7,126 bases of DNA from Zwartia sp. (GCA_030653405.1 JAURZO010000020.1:1-7126), one strand, 5' to 3'. Counted from the stretch's first letter, positions 1-6,907 are shown. The notes: a model not told the origin generated them from the sequence alone. Numbers and translations: made by a program.

Positions 1-1
1 A

Positions 2-568
2 GATCTTCAGCAGCAAGTGGATATTCTGCGTACCGAGTCTGAACGAAGTGCCAACATCATGGCCCAGATTCACAAATTACTACGCGTTCAAAACGAAAAT
101 TTACAGCCAATACAGATCGCCGATGTGCTTGATAATGCACTACTGGTGCTTTCGCCGCGACTTTCGGCGAATAACATCACTTTGAAAAAAGTTGGCCGCT
201 TTGACTATTTTGTGAGCGGTGAGGCGACTCAGCTTGAACTGGTATTCATCAATCTTATTTCAAACGCCATCAGCATCCTATCTGATCAGGAGCGGCAACG
301 GCACATTGAGCTCGAATGTTCCGTTAAAAATAACCACTGTATCGTGGAAGTTAAAGATAACGGACCAGGTATCGATCAAGCGATTTTGCAAAGTATTGGA
401 CAGATTTATGTATCCGGGAGAGAGCAAGGAAGTGGTGTCGGTTTATGGTTAACCAATCTCATTTTGGCTAACCATCGTGGCAAACTGGAGGCGAATAATC
501 GACAAAACGGCGGAGCATCATTTCGTGTGACACTACCGTTATTGAATCAAGCGAGGACCCCAAAATAA
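2..568 (+). CDS. Sensor histidine kinase, C-terminal part (5' end cut off by window edge)
   Basis: The reading frame is open from base 2 to the TAA at 566-568, giving 188 visible residues of a longer protein. It holds the last part of the dimerisation helix and the whole ATP-binding HATPase_c domain. The N-box is at about 242-268 (NLISNAISI), the G1 box at 356-373 (DNGPGI) and the G2 box at 428-445 (GSGVGL). The phospho-accepting His is expected upstream of the window. The His in AQIHKLL lies within the second helix and is not in the usual H-E/D context. The layout resembles the NtrB/DctB/FixL type of kinase, which phosphorylates a partner response regulator. The F-box region before G2 lacks the usual Phe-rich PFFTTK-like segment and reads IYVSGREQGSG, a mild divergence. 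No response regulator is visible, so the signal and partner are unknown. The GTG at 17 is internal, not a start. The gene converges on the RTX-like gene. Confidence 0.9.
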   Translation, partial: DLQQQVDILRTESERSANIMAQIHKLLRVQNENLQPIQIADVLDNALLVLSPRLSANNITLKKVGRFDYFVSGEATQLELVFINLISNAISILSDQERQRHIELECSVKNNHCIVEVKDNGPGIDQAILQSIGQIYVSGREQGSGVGLWLTNLILANHRGKLEANNRQNGGASFRVTLPLLNQARTPK

Positions 569-569
569 A

Positions 570-617
570 TCAAGTCGCTTGCTACATTCAGAAATAACGT
601 ATGTAGAAACGACTTGA
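570..617. terminator. Bidirectional hairpin terminator between convergent genes
   Basis: Outer arms TCAAGTCG (570-577) and CGACTTGA (610-617) pair perfectly over 8 bases. Inner arms CTACAT (582-587) and ATGTAG (601-606) pair over 6, with an asymmetric internal bulge (4 and 3 bases) and a 13-base loop. Read on the - strand the stem is followed by TTTATTTT, a good U-rich tail lying 3' of the RTX-like stop at 629-631. On the + strand the tail is weaker (GTTTCATT). The hairpin starts two bases after the kinase stop. It therefore probably ends transcription from both sides, more efficiently for the - strand gene. The stem is only moderately GC-rich. Confidence 0.7.
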
Positions 618-628
618 GTTTCATTGGC

Positions 629-3600
629 TTAAAAACCAAACGGTCCCGGCTGTTGTGGCAGATCTCCATTGATACCAAACAGTCCTACGAACTCATTGGA
701 AAGCTGAAAGTTCAGCAGCAAGTCAGCGGGGGTTGCTCCATCTTCGAGTGAGTTCATCCAGTATTCAAAGCCAGTAGCATCGGCTTGCCGATCAAGAACG
801 TGTGCATATAGATGGTCAACAAACTCTCGCTCCGAACCCTGCACAGATAAAAATTCTTCGGATGCCAAGAAACTAAAGAGCAGGTCGTCTTTTGAAAAGC
901 CCTCCCGAATCATTTGTTCCCAATACGCCAGACCCTCCTCATCCGGGAGTCGTTCAAGGACGGACATATAGAGCGAATCAAGCATCTCTGTGGTGTCATT
1001 TGCCTCTGCATTAAAAATAATCGCTCCAGCGGTAGCACCCACAACGTAATCAAGATTAATGTCAGTGTTCGCGAGACTTTCCAGTGCGATCAGGGCTGTT
1101 TTCGATTGGATTTCGGGTGCCGAGGCGATAGGTGTTGTTCCATCTTGATGGATGAAGATCTTATAAACATCCGTGGAGCCAACGTCTTGTTTAAAATAGA
1201 CATGAACACCTTGTAGGTTGTCCCTGAGCGCAGTTTCGATATGCGTGATCTGCGCTAAATTTTGGAGCTTTACAGCTGATTGAGATGATTGCTGTAATTT
1301 TGTCAGATCAGGCATGATGGGCTCGAGAAGCTCAAGACCTTTAACTAAAGCGTTCGTTAAGGCCTGATCATCTGATATTAAATTCTTTCTTTCATTGCCA
1401 ACCTGATAAAAGGTTTTGGACAAAAGAGAGCTTTTGTAAGCCTCGACTAATGAATCAAATTGAGTGAATGTGTAGAAATCCCAATCGCCTTCAATATTCT
1501 CAATCCAAAGCTTGCTGGCATCTTTGTCTAGTGTGATTGAGTTCGTAAACTCCTCATCGGTCGTCTGAGTGAGGCCCTTCGGCAGGCTCGAGACGAGCTC
1601 AGGCTGCCAATACCACCCTAGCGAACGTGAATCAAATTGAATGGTAATGTCCCGTGAACTCGTTCGAGCTGTATCGAGATCAATGGTCGAATTCCCTACA
1701 TCATTCCAATAGAATTGATACGCACCCGTATGGGACATCGCTTCTACGTTCTGATCGGTCGATGAAAATATAAATCCATTACCAGCCTTGTAGTTAGCGA
1801 GAGGGTTTATCCCATCCACGCCAATTGCGATCGTGCCAAAGAATGCAAGATGTTGATTGGTGATCAGTTCATACTTGTCTTTGGTAAAGTCGTAGGCGTA
1901 ATACCCAAACGAATCTCTGCCCAGCCCTTCAAGCTGAAAAAGCTTGGTTGGGCTTTGCTCTCCTCCGCGCTGGAAAGAGATGCCTGTGCCAAATACTGAG
2001 TTGGAGGTTGTGGGAGTATCAATACTTAATTGAAAATTATTCCATCGTGTGATGTCGCTTGCTGTTGTAATGGTAGGGTCGACCGCAATCTTAATCGCTG
2101 TTCCCGGGTTCCAATCGTTAATCGCAATGGCTTGTTTCCAGGATCCCAGCGGTTGCGTTAAGGTAGTCGAATCCACTTGAATAGGCTTGGGATCCGCCGG
2201 CGCAAACAACTTTACGAGATTTTCTACGCCTGAGACAGCTCCCCAGATGATGTCACTCCACGGGATGACTTTTGCCCCTGGCAGTCCATCAAAAATCTTG
2301 TAAAACTTAGCGAGCGTTTTGCCGACACCCATTCCTTCTTTATATAAATCTATCGGGGAGGTGTCCTTACCCTTTTCTTGGTCAAAAGACTGACTAGAGT
2401 TAGTGTAAGAATTAACATTGGCAGAAAGATTAACGACAACAGTATCTGGGCCGTAGTCGATATTGCCAAAGGCTAATTTTTTCTTGTCAGATTCGGATGC
2501 AAGTTTCGAGTGACTCGTCGCGATGTGATAGCTATATGAGCCTTTGTAAAGCGTGCCATCTGCTTCTAAATTAGTGGGATTGCCAAGATAAAAAATGTCA
2601 CTGCCACCGTCAGCCGCCATGACAACAGTCTCGAAATTTTGGTAGCTGAAGCGTTCATTTTGAGTGTTGCCAGACTGGTTTCTGAAAACAGTACGATGCT
2701 CATCGCCTGAAACCCCAGTTCCAGCCTCAGGATTACTGGCATAAAAATTGGGATCAATGCCATAAAAGACATCATTACCTTTGCCACCGATGATCATCTG
2801 ACCACCAATCTTTGGGGCTTTTATTGGATCAATGTTTCCGTTGGGTCCTATAGGATTATTCGGGGCACCTGCAGTCGAGCCGACATAAACCATTTGCGCA
2901 TTTGGATCCCTAGATCCGTCATAATTGGTAATGATCGCGTAACGATTCGCAAGGGTGTAGCCCGAACCCGTTGAAAGAGCCGTCTCTTGAGTGATTGGAG
3001 TCAACCAAGTGTTGTCCGTTGCGGCAACTCGTTCGCCATAAACACCGCCTTGCTTTTGAAAATTATTGTATGCCCAGTTAAAAGATCCAAAGGAAGGTAA
3101 AAATACATTATCGCCATTACCTGTCTTGATTTCTCTGATGCTACTGTCGTAGTAAATGACATTGTTGCCATCGCCGACCGTAATCGTGTTGGTGCCCTTG
3201 AGTCCCTGAGCACTTGGATAAAAAATTTCATTCCAATATTTCAGTGGGTATGAGGTCGATGAGGGTTTCTGAAGAATCGATGTGATCGAATTAAACATCA
3301 CAGGCGAGTTGATCAGGATGTTGTTCCCGTCGCCTAATCGAATGTCGGTATAAGAATAGGGCCCAAGAAGAAAAGTATTATTTTGATGATTGTTGTTGAA
3401 ATATATTGGAAGATTTTCAACTCTGGATTGCGGATTGGTGATCAGCTTATTAAATGCATCAATGGCCGCTTGAGGAGAGGCGTTGAAGTCGCTCCCAAGC
3501 GCGACATCTTTCGCTTTGATACTTTTTGATGAGTCAAAGTACTGAGATGAAATCGACACAAAGCCATCAACTGCCCCAGGCACAAGTTGATTGAAAAGAC

Positions 3601-3961
3601 CTTTATTTTCGATTGTTTTGAGTGCGTGTTCCGTGACATAGGTACCGATTTCGCTGCCTGTCACGTTTGGCAAAACATCTTGCTCAATTACCCATGGCCA
3701 TTTGAGACTGTATTGCCAAGTTTGAGAATTGAATGAAACAGGACGTCCTGGCAGCGGGTCGCTAGGATAATCAGAAGTCCCGAGGACACCAGGAAAGTTA
3801 TAGGTAAAAATCACGGGCGATGCTTCCAACTTAGCAAAGTCAGACGGCCCTATGCTGTTAAAGCTTGCAGCTAAAACGTCCCTTTGACCGACGCCAGTCC
3901 AGTTGGCTGGTTTGGAAGCGAGGTTGTTTTGAACAGAGGCATTCGTTTGATTTTCTGACAT
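629..3961 (-). CDS. Large RTX-like calcium-binding protein with C-terminal DUF4214 repeats, putative type I secretion substrate
   Basis: This 1110-residue protein has no N-terminal signal peptide (it starts MSENQTNASV) and no cysteine that I can find. Degenerate glycine/aspartate repeats of the RTX type occur at about residues 209-217 (LGDGNNILI), 262-270 (VGDGNNVIY), 280-288 (TGNGDNVFL), 391-401 (GGKGNDVFYG) and 451-460 (DGGSDIFYLG). In RTX proteins such repeats bind Ca2+ after export. Residues about 996-1040 and 1045-1094 form two DUF4214 units, with LY..VL.R....G..YW and L..F..S.EF signatures. The chain ends GPFGF, an aromatic tail of the sort seen in type I secretion substrates. Residues 1-200 and about 480-990 match no family I recognise. 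The start ATG follows the upstream barrel gene by 12 bases, with a weak AGAGA nine bases ahead that overlaps that gene's stop, which suggests translational coupling. The protein is most likely secreted or surface-attached. Enzyme, adhesin or S-layer-like roles are all possible. No transporter genes are in view. Confidence 0.82.
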   Translation of the reverse strand: MSENQTNASVQNNLASKPANWTGVGQRDVLAASFNSIGPSDFAKLEASPVIFTYNFPGVLGTSDYPSDPLPGRPVSFNSQTWQYSLKWPWVIEQDVLPNVTGSEIGTYVTEHALKTIENKGLFNQLVPGAVDGFVSISSQYFDSSKSIKAKDVALGSDFNASPQAAIDAFNKLITNPQSRVENLPIYFNNNHQNNTFLLGPYSYTDIRLGDGNNILINSPVMFNSITSILQKPSSTSYPLKYWNEIFYPSAQGLKGTNTITVGDGNNVIYYDSSIREIKTGNGDNVFLPSFGSFNWAYNNFQKQGGVYGERVAATDNTWLTPITQETALSTGSGYTLANRYAIITNYDGSRDPNAQMVYVGSTAGAPNNPIGPNGNIDPIKAPKIGGQMIIGGKGNDVFYGIDPNFYASNPEAGTGVSGDEHRTVFRNQSGNTQNERFSYQNFETVVMAADGGSDIFYLGNPTNLEADGTLYKGSYSYHIATSHSKLASESDKKKLAFGNIDYGPDTVVVNLSANVNSYTNSSQSFDQEKGKDTSPIDLYKEGMGVGKTLAKFYKIFDGLPGAKVIPWSDIIWGAVSGVENLVKLFAPADPKPIQVDSTTLTQPLGSWKQAIAINDWNPGTAIKIAVDPTITTASDITRWNNFQLSIDTPTTSNSVFGTGISFQRGGEQSPTKLFQLEGLGRDSFGYYAYDFTKDKYELITNQHLAFFGTIAIGVDGINPLANYKAGNGFIFSSTDQNVEAMSHTGAYQFYWNDVGNSTIDLDTARTSSRDITIQFDSRSLGWYWQPELVSSLPKGLTQTTDEEFTNSITLDKDASKLWIENIEGDWDFYTFTQFDSLVEAYKSSLLSKTFYQVGNERKNLISDDQALTNALVKGLELLEPIMPDLTKLQQSSQSAVKLQNLAQITHIETALRDNLQGVHVYFKQDVGSTDVYKIFIHQDGTTPIASAPEIQSKTALIALESLANTDINLDYVVGATAGAIIFNAEANDTTEMLDSLYMSVLERLPDEEGLAYWEQMIREGFSKDDLLFSFLASEEFLSVQGSEREFVDHLYAHVLDRQADATGFEYWMNSLEDGATPADLLLNFQLSNEFVGLFGINGDLPQQPGPFGF

Positions 3962-3973
3962 GACAAGTATTCT

Positions 3974-4453
3974 CTAATCTATCAACTTGATAATGTGCTC
4001 ATAGCTACCCGACGCATTACGGGTGGTGGACATCTGTCCCCTGGCACCAATGAAGCGGCCCGTGCCTCCGGTCACTGCACGGACCTGTGGGGCGTTGTCT
4101 TTCATTTCCCCTTGACCTGTGCCGTACAAAGACTTTCCGGTAATGACCAGCGAATCAATGCCGCCAAAATCCAGGACAATTGTCCCAATCCGGTCGAGAA
4201 ACACATCGCCCCCACCTGTCGGCAGGGAGACTGTGGTGATGAGGCCGCTCATTGAGCCCTTTTTGCCATCTTTCGTTGTAAAGGGGGCTTCAAAGGCAAG
4301 TAAGTCGCCGTGAGAGGCTCCTGGCGCGCCGATGTCAACGTGTTGAATCGCGGGAGGGCCTTGAGTGATGCTGAAAGTTTGGACGGCGTGGGCGACCGAA
4401 GCAAGCGCAAGCGACAGGCAGACAGCGCTGGCAAAACGGAATAGGGCTTTCAT
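3974..4453 (-). CDS. Exported allene-oxide-cyclase/dirigent-like barrel protein
   Basis: This 159-residue protein starts at ATG 4451-4453, chosen because GAGG lies nine bases ahead and because the sequence then opens with a clean Sec signal peptide (MKALFRF, hydrophobic core to about residue 20, cleavage after VAHA near residue 23). An upstream in-frame ATG at 4495 would add 14 polar residues before the signal and has no comparable ribosome site. The mature part (about 136 residues) has the small beta-barrel pattern of the allene oxide cyclase-like/dirigent superfamily: GDLLAFEAPF at about 49-58, a G.M.G..TTVS strand, a glycine-rich middle, and AVTGGTGRFIGARG at about 126-139, the most diagnostic segment. 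In plants these barrels act on oxylipins or guide phenoxy coupling. Bacterial homologues are mostly uncharacterised, and no enzyme activity should be assumed. The protein is predicted to be periplasmic or secreted. It forms a tight pair with the following RTX-like gene. Confidence 0.8.
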   Translation of the reverse strand: MKALFRFASAVCLSLALASVAHAVQTFSITQGPPAIQHVDIGAPGASHGDLLAFEAPFTTKDGKKGSMSGLITTVSLPTGGGDVFLDRIGTIVLDFGGIDSLVITGKSLYGTGQGEMKDNAPQVRAVTGGTGRFIGARGQMSTTRNASGSYEHIIKLID

Positions 4454-4583
4454 GTGTTGGTGCCTCAGTGTTGGCGGGAGAGAATTGCCATTCACTGAAG
4501 TTTAATTTGCCCTATTCAAATTCGATATAAGCCCCTCGCATTTGTCGGTATTGGTCGTAATTAATCAAACTGGCCAGAGGACA
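4454..4583 (-). other. 130-base spacer between carbonic anhydrase and barrel-protein genes
   Basis: Apart from the GAGG ribosome site I see no convincing promoter or terminator. A TATATC at 4522-4527 on the - strand has no good -35 partner at 16-18 bases. The only stem-like sequence after the carbonic anhydrase stop is the loopless palindrome CTGGCCAG with a T-poor tail. Whether the barrel/RTX pair has its own promoter here or is read from upstream cannot be decided from the sequence. Confidence 0.4.
4463..4466 (-). promoter_or_regulatory. Shine-Dalgarno GAGG fixing the start of the barrel protein
   Basis: On the - strand GAGG is followed by nine bases and then the ATG at 4451-4453. It supports the shorter start, the one that puts the signal peptide at the very N-terminus. 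Nothing similar precedes the in-frame ATG at 4493-4495. Confidence 0.55.
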
Positions 4584-5339
4584 TCAAATCAAATTGACGC
4601 GGCCGGTCGGTAAGTCATAAATGCCGCCTACGATCATTAGACTGCCTTTAGATATTCGTTCGCTGAGGATCGGGTTGGATTCCTTGAGTTTTATGACATT
4701 TAAACGGACGTTGTCTGCCGTTGCGGTGCTTAATAGATCGTCACCCTTGGTCTTTCTGGACGCCTCTCTGACTGCGGGTGCCAAAGCTGTGGTTAAGGAC
4801 TGAATGTGGCCGGGGTAGGACACATTTTCCGTGTAGGCTTTGATTGCTGCGCCAATCGCGCCACAGCTCGTATGCCCAAGCACCATAATGAGCGGCGCAT
4901 TCAACACGGCAGTGGCGTACTCAAGACTTGCGAGAATATCCGTGTTAACAAAGTTGCCGGCGACTCTGGTGACAAACAAATCTCCACGTGATTCATCAAA
5001 GCACAGTTCCGGACTAACCCGCGAGTCCGCACAACTCACTAGACAGGCGTAAGGGTTTTGGCCGCGGCTGAGTACGTCCCTTGTATCGTTGAAGTTGACC
5101 ACAAGAGAGTCTCCTTTGACGTAACGCGCATTACCATCCATCAACCGTGAGAGTGCTTGGTCAGGTGTTAGAACATTCGCTGGTTTTGGAGGTATGCTCT
5201 GGGCATGCGCCACTCCCATCATCGCCATTAATCCACCCGCAGAAGCGAGCCCAGCTGCTTTCAGCAGACTGCGACGACCAGAATTGTGGACGGAGTGATT
5301 CACCTTTTGAAAACTGTTATTCAGGCATGAAATACACAT
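4584..5339 (-). CDS. Beta-class carbonic anhydrase with Tat signal peptide
   Basis: This 251-residue enzyme interconverts CO2 and bicarbonate using zinc. The beta-class signature is complete: CADSR at residues 103-107 (zinc ligand Cys103, the Asp105/Arg107 dyad) and GHTSCG at 155-160 (zinc ligands His156 and Cys159). VAGNFV (126-131) and a C-terminal GGIYDLPTGRV strand also fit the family. The N-terminus carries a twin-arginine motif, GRRSLLKAAG at 21-30, then a hydrophobic run and a likely cleavage after GVAHA (residue 46), so the enzyme should be folded in the cytoplasm and exported to the periplasm. The ATG at 5337-5339 is preferred because AGGAG lies seven bases ahead; an upstream in-frame TTG at 5363 has no such support. 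Unusually, 20 residues precede the Arg pair, beginning MCISC with a C-x-x-C pair. The gene follows the potassium channel by 164 bases and may have its own promoter. A role in periplasmic CO2/bicarbonate or pH balance is inferred. Confidence 0.95.
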   Translation of the reverse strand: MCISCLNNSFQKVNHSVHNSGRRSLLKAAGLASAGGLMAMMGVAHAQSIPPKPANVLTPDQALSRLMDGNARYVKGDSLVVNFNDTRDVLSRGQNPYACLVSCADSRVSPELCFDESRGDLFVTRVAGNFVNTDILASLEYATAVLNAPLIMVLGHTSCGAIGAAIKAYTENVSYPGHIQSLTTALAPAVREASRKTKGDDLLSTATADNVRLNVIKLKESNPILSERISKGSLMIVGGIYDLPTGRVNLI

Positions 5340-5346
5340 CAGATAT

Positions 5347-5351
5347 CTCCT
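5347..5351 (-). promoter_or_regulatory. Shine-Dalgarno AGGAG fixing the carbonic anhydrase start
   Basis: AGGAG on the - strand sits seven bases before ATG 5337-5339. It rules in favour of the 251-residue product over a TTG start at 5363, which would place this ribosome site inside the coding region. Confidence 0.7.
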
Positions 5352-5432
5352 AGGTATTATCAAGACGCGAGAGGCGGTTTCCGACGCAATGGCTCAAATA
5401 GGATGAGCTTGTTTGAAGTTTATTCTGAAATG

Positions 5433-5438
5433 TGTCAA
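5433..5438 (-). promoter_or_regulatory. Possible -35 element upstream of carbonic anhydrase
   Basis: A perfect TTGACA occurs on the - strand 94 bases before the carbonic anhydrase ATG. The sequence 16-18 bases further on (TCAAAC/CAAACA/AAACAA) is a poor -10, so this is only a candidate, or part of an activator-dependent promoter. A short inverted repeat, ACTTA (5438-5442) and TAAGT (5449-5453), adjoins it and could be an operator or chance. Confidence 0.25.
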
Positions 5439-5503
5439 CTTAGTAGATTAAGTGCTGAGACCAGAATGATGGGTTGTAGGTTTCAAAAAAATACTTGTCT
5501 ATT

Positions 5504-5947
5504 TTATTTCTTTTTTTCGTTAGACCAGTAGCGCTGCATCTCCAGAAAGAGAAAGGATGCCGACCACGTAATGAGTATGAGTCCCGTGAGGGCCTCCACA
5601 CCGGTTAGATAACGAATGCTGCCTTGAGCCACGATATCGCCATAGCCAACAGTGGTGTAGGTAATAAAAGAGAGGTAGACGCAATCAAGAAATAAATTCC
5701 CTGTTTGACCTACGATTTCACCCATGCCGTCGATGTAAAGAGATAAGAAGTAACCCAAGCCAAAGAGCCAAATTTCAACAATATGCGTAATGAAAATGAT
5801 GCCAACACCAATCAGAACTTTTACTCTTGGCTTGATATGGCTGAGTCGTTTGAGTGTTTTATCAAGGTAGTATAGTGACTCATAATGCAACAAAATTGTT
5901 GCAATCATCAGCGTTGTATTGAGAGCAAATGCAATCGTGAAAAGCAT
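5504..5947 (-). CDS. Small two-pore-type (Ion_trans_2) potassium channel
   Basis: This 147-residue membrane protein carries the K+ selectivity filter TTVGYGD at residues 98-104, preceded by a pore helix (about 85-97). Hydrophobic segments lie at about 2-20, 43-69 and 112-136. The last two flank the pore as in KcsA-like channels; the first is an extra N-terminal helix. A basic loop (about 30-43, KTLKRLSHIKPRVK) should be cytoplasmic. The C-terminus is a short charged tail ending NEKKK, so no RCK/TrkA-N or cyclic-nucleotide domain is attached, and gating must come from elsewhere. Four subunits would form a K+-selective pore in the inner membrane. The ATG at 5945-5947 is the first start after an in-frame stop. 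Its ribosome site is weak (AAGG, 15 bases ahead). The gene lies 116 bases after the outer-membrane protein gene, and co-transcription is possible but unproven. Confidence 0.9.
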   Translation of the reverse strand: MLFTIAFALNTTLMIATILLHYESLYYLDKTLKRLSHIKPRVKVLIGVGIIFITHIVEIWLFGLGYFLSLYIDGMGEIVGQTGNLFLDCVYLSFITYTTVGYGDIVAQGSIRYLTGVEALTGLILITWSASFLFLEMQRYWSNEKKK

Positions 5948-6063
5948 GAGGGCAGTCTTATACCTTTGAAGTGATTACAGCTTCTGGCATTGAGCTGGAC
6001 AAGTGCGGGAAGCGCTGCTCATCCAATCGCCCCATTGTTTTCTCATTCTTATCGTCATCGTCA
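5948..6063 (-). other. 116-base spacer between outer-membrane protein and channel genes
   Basis: I see no hairpin terminator and no clear promoter. The end next to the outer-membrane protein stop is a short run of CGTCAT/CATCGT units (about 6052-6065), probably chance. The lack of a terminator leaves read-through from the outer-membrane protein gene into the channel gene possible. Confidence 0.4.
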
Positions 6064-6843
6064 TCAGAATCTGAATGTTGCAGCAACCGCAAAACCAAAC
6101 ATGTTTAGATCGACCGTATTCTGGTTTGGCTTGAATTGATAGTAAACATTCTTTGCGACAAGCAACACGTCACCCCAATCATATGCGCGTCCGACGCCCA
6201 AATGAGCTTGGCTAGTGAAACTAGAGGATTGACCGGCACCTACGTCAAGATAGAAAGGTACAAAATACGGAGAGTTCTCAAAGTTGTAGCGTCCTTTTAC
6301 ACCAGCAATTCCAGCGGCAAGTTGGAGATTACTGCTCTCCGAAACAGAGGGTCCCGGCTGAGGAAACGCGATTTTCGTACTTGCGTTTTGCCACATCACT
6401 CTTGCGCCAATTAGTCCATCGAGGTGCAATGACGGGGAGCTTTGAAAGTTAAAGGTTGGTGCAAGCGTGAGCATCGTCATCGTCAGGTTTGTGTTGGCGG
6501 TCAAATCCGCGCGTCCCACGACCTTTGAGGAGGATGTGCCCAAATTCCCGTACACACCATCGAGATAAAGTCCATAGCGGCCGCGACGAGCTTCGGCCAC
6601 AAGCATTGCTGCCATTTTGATATCAGACAACACATCACCAGGAGTCAGTTTGATATCACCCAGGCTAGTGCCGTTGTGTGAAACGGAGCCTGAAATACCC
6701 ATTGCCCATATGTAGGGCGTCACGCCAAAACGCCATTCATCAGACGTCGCCAACGAAGACGTTGTGTTCGATGGAGCGGGTTGCGCGCTCACGGCATGAG
6801 AAAGCATCAAGCCACACAGCAATAAAACTAAACGACTCTTCAT
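6064..6843 (-). CDS. Outer-membrane beta-barrel protein (uncharacterised)
   Basis: This 259-residue protein has a Sec signal peptide (MKSRLVLLLC..., cleavage after VSA near residue 20). The body alternates polar and hydrophobic residues as in beta strands, and the chain ends AATFRF, with the C-terminal Phe recognised by the Bam machinery. The segment W.FGVTPYIWAMGISGSV at about 37-53 and EARRGRYGLYLDGVYGNL at about 84-101 resemble a family of proteobacterial outer-membrane proteins of unknown function. Further strands run through LTLAPTFNF, LDGLIGARVMW, FYLDVGAG and LLVAKNVYYQF. The size suits an 8-12-strand barrel. The ATG at 6841-6843 is well supported by AAAGGAG six bases ahead. A promoter with a Fur-like overlap lies upstream, which hints at metal- or iron-linked control. 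A pore or transport role is possible, but nothing in the sequence names a substrate. Confidence 0.85.
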   Translation of the reverse strand: MKSRLVLLLCGLMLSHAVSAQPAPSNTTSSLATSDEWRFGVTPYIWAMGISGSVSHNGTSLGDIKLTPGDVLSDIKMAAMLVAEARRGRYGLYLDGVYGNLGTSSSKVVGRADLTANTNLTMTMLTLAPTFNFQSSPSLHLDGLIGARVMWQNASTKIAFPQPGPSVSESSNLQLAAGIAGVKGRYNFENSPYFVPFYLDVGAGQSSSFTSQAHLGVGRAYDWGDVLLVAKNVYYQFKPNQNTVDLNMFGFAVAATFRF

Positions 6844-6849
6844 GGCGGA

Positions 6850-6856
6850 CTCCTTT
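6850..6856 (-). promoter_or_regulatory. Strong Shine-Dalgarno of the outer-membrane protein gene
   Basis: AAAGGAG on the - strand, six bases before ATG 6841-6843. It is the strongest ribosome site in the window and suggests high expression of the protein. Confidence 0.75.
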
Positions 6857-6878
6857 CGGATAATGAGTTGTCTAAAGG

Positions 6879-6907
6879 ATATTAGATTCTCTAAATACAG
6901 ATGAGAA
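6879..6907 (-). promoter_or_regulatory. Putative sigma70 promoter of the outer-membrane protein gene
   Basis: On the - strand TTCTCA (6902-6907, four of six matches to TTGACA) is followed by exactly 17 bases and then TAATAT (6879-6884, four of six to TATAAT). Transcription would start near 6870, giving a leader of about 27 bases that contains the ribosome site. The elements are imperfect, and the call rests on spacing and position. Confidence 0.4.

Noticed and set aside
914..1216. 100-codon open frame on the + strand inside the RTX-like gene
   Set aside because: It lies wholly antisense to a well-supported coding frame, has no ribosome site that stands out, and its translation resembles no protein; it is a shadow frame.
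208..3961. CRISPR array, insertion sequence or prophage remnants
   Set aside because: No regularly spaced direct repeats, transposase or integrase motifs, or terminal inverted repeats were seen; the glycine-rich repeats in the large gene are protein-level RTX motifs.
3995..4313. Two overlapping + strand open frames opposite the barrel-protein gene
   Set aside because: They are antisense to a gene with a signal peptide and family motifs, and their products are low-quality (Pro/Arg/Cys-rich without pattern).
4566..4577. Palindrome CTGGCCAG after the carbonic anhydrase stop as a terminator
   Set aside because: It is a loopless 8-base palindrome with no proper U tract.
4621..5353. Several + strand frames of 60-70 codons opposite the carbonic anhydrase gene
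   Set aside because: All are antisense to a gene with intact catalytic motifs and overlap each other; none has independent support.
5511..5517. Run of seven T at the 3' end of the channel gene
   Set aside because: Considered as a slippage site or terminator tail, but it encodes the Lys-rich C-terminus and no stem precedes it.
5976..6065. A 29-codon - strand frame (MTMTIRMRKQ...) just after the outer-membrane protein stop
   Set aside because: It has no ribosome site, low-complexity first codons from the CGTCAT repeat, and no recognisable product; it is more likely spacer.
6052..6066. Short CGTCAT/CATCGT repeat
   Set aside because: Only about two and a half units, too short to call a repeat element or phase-variation tract.
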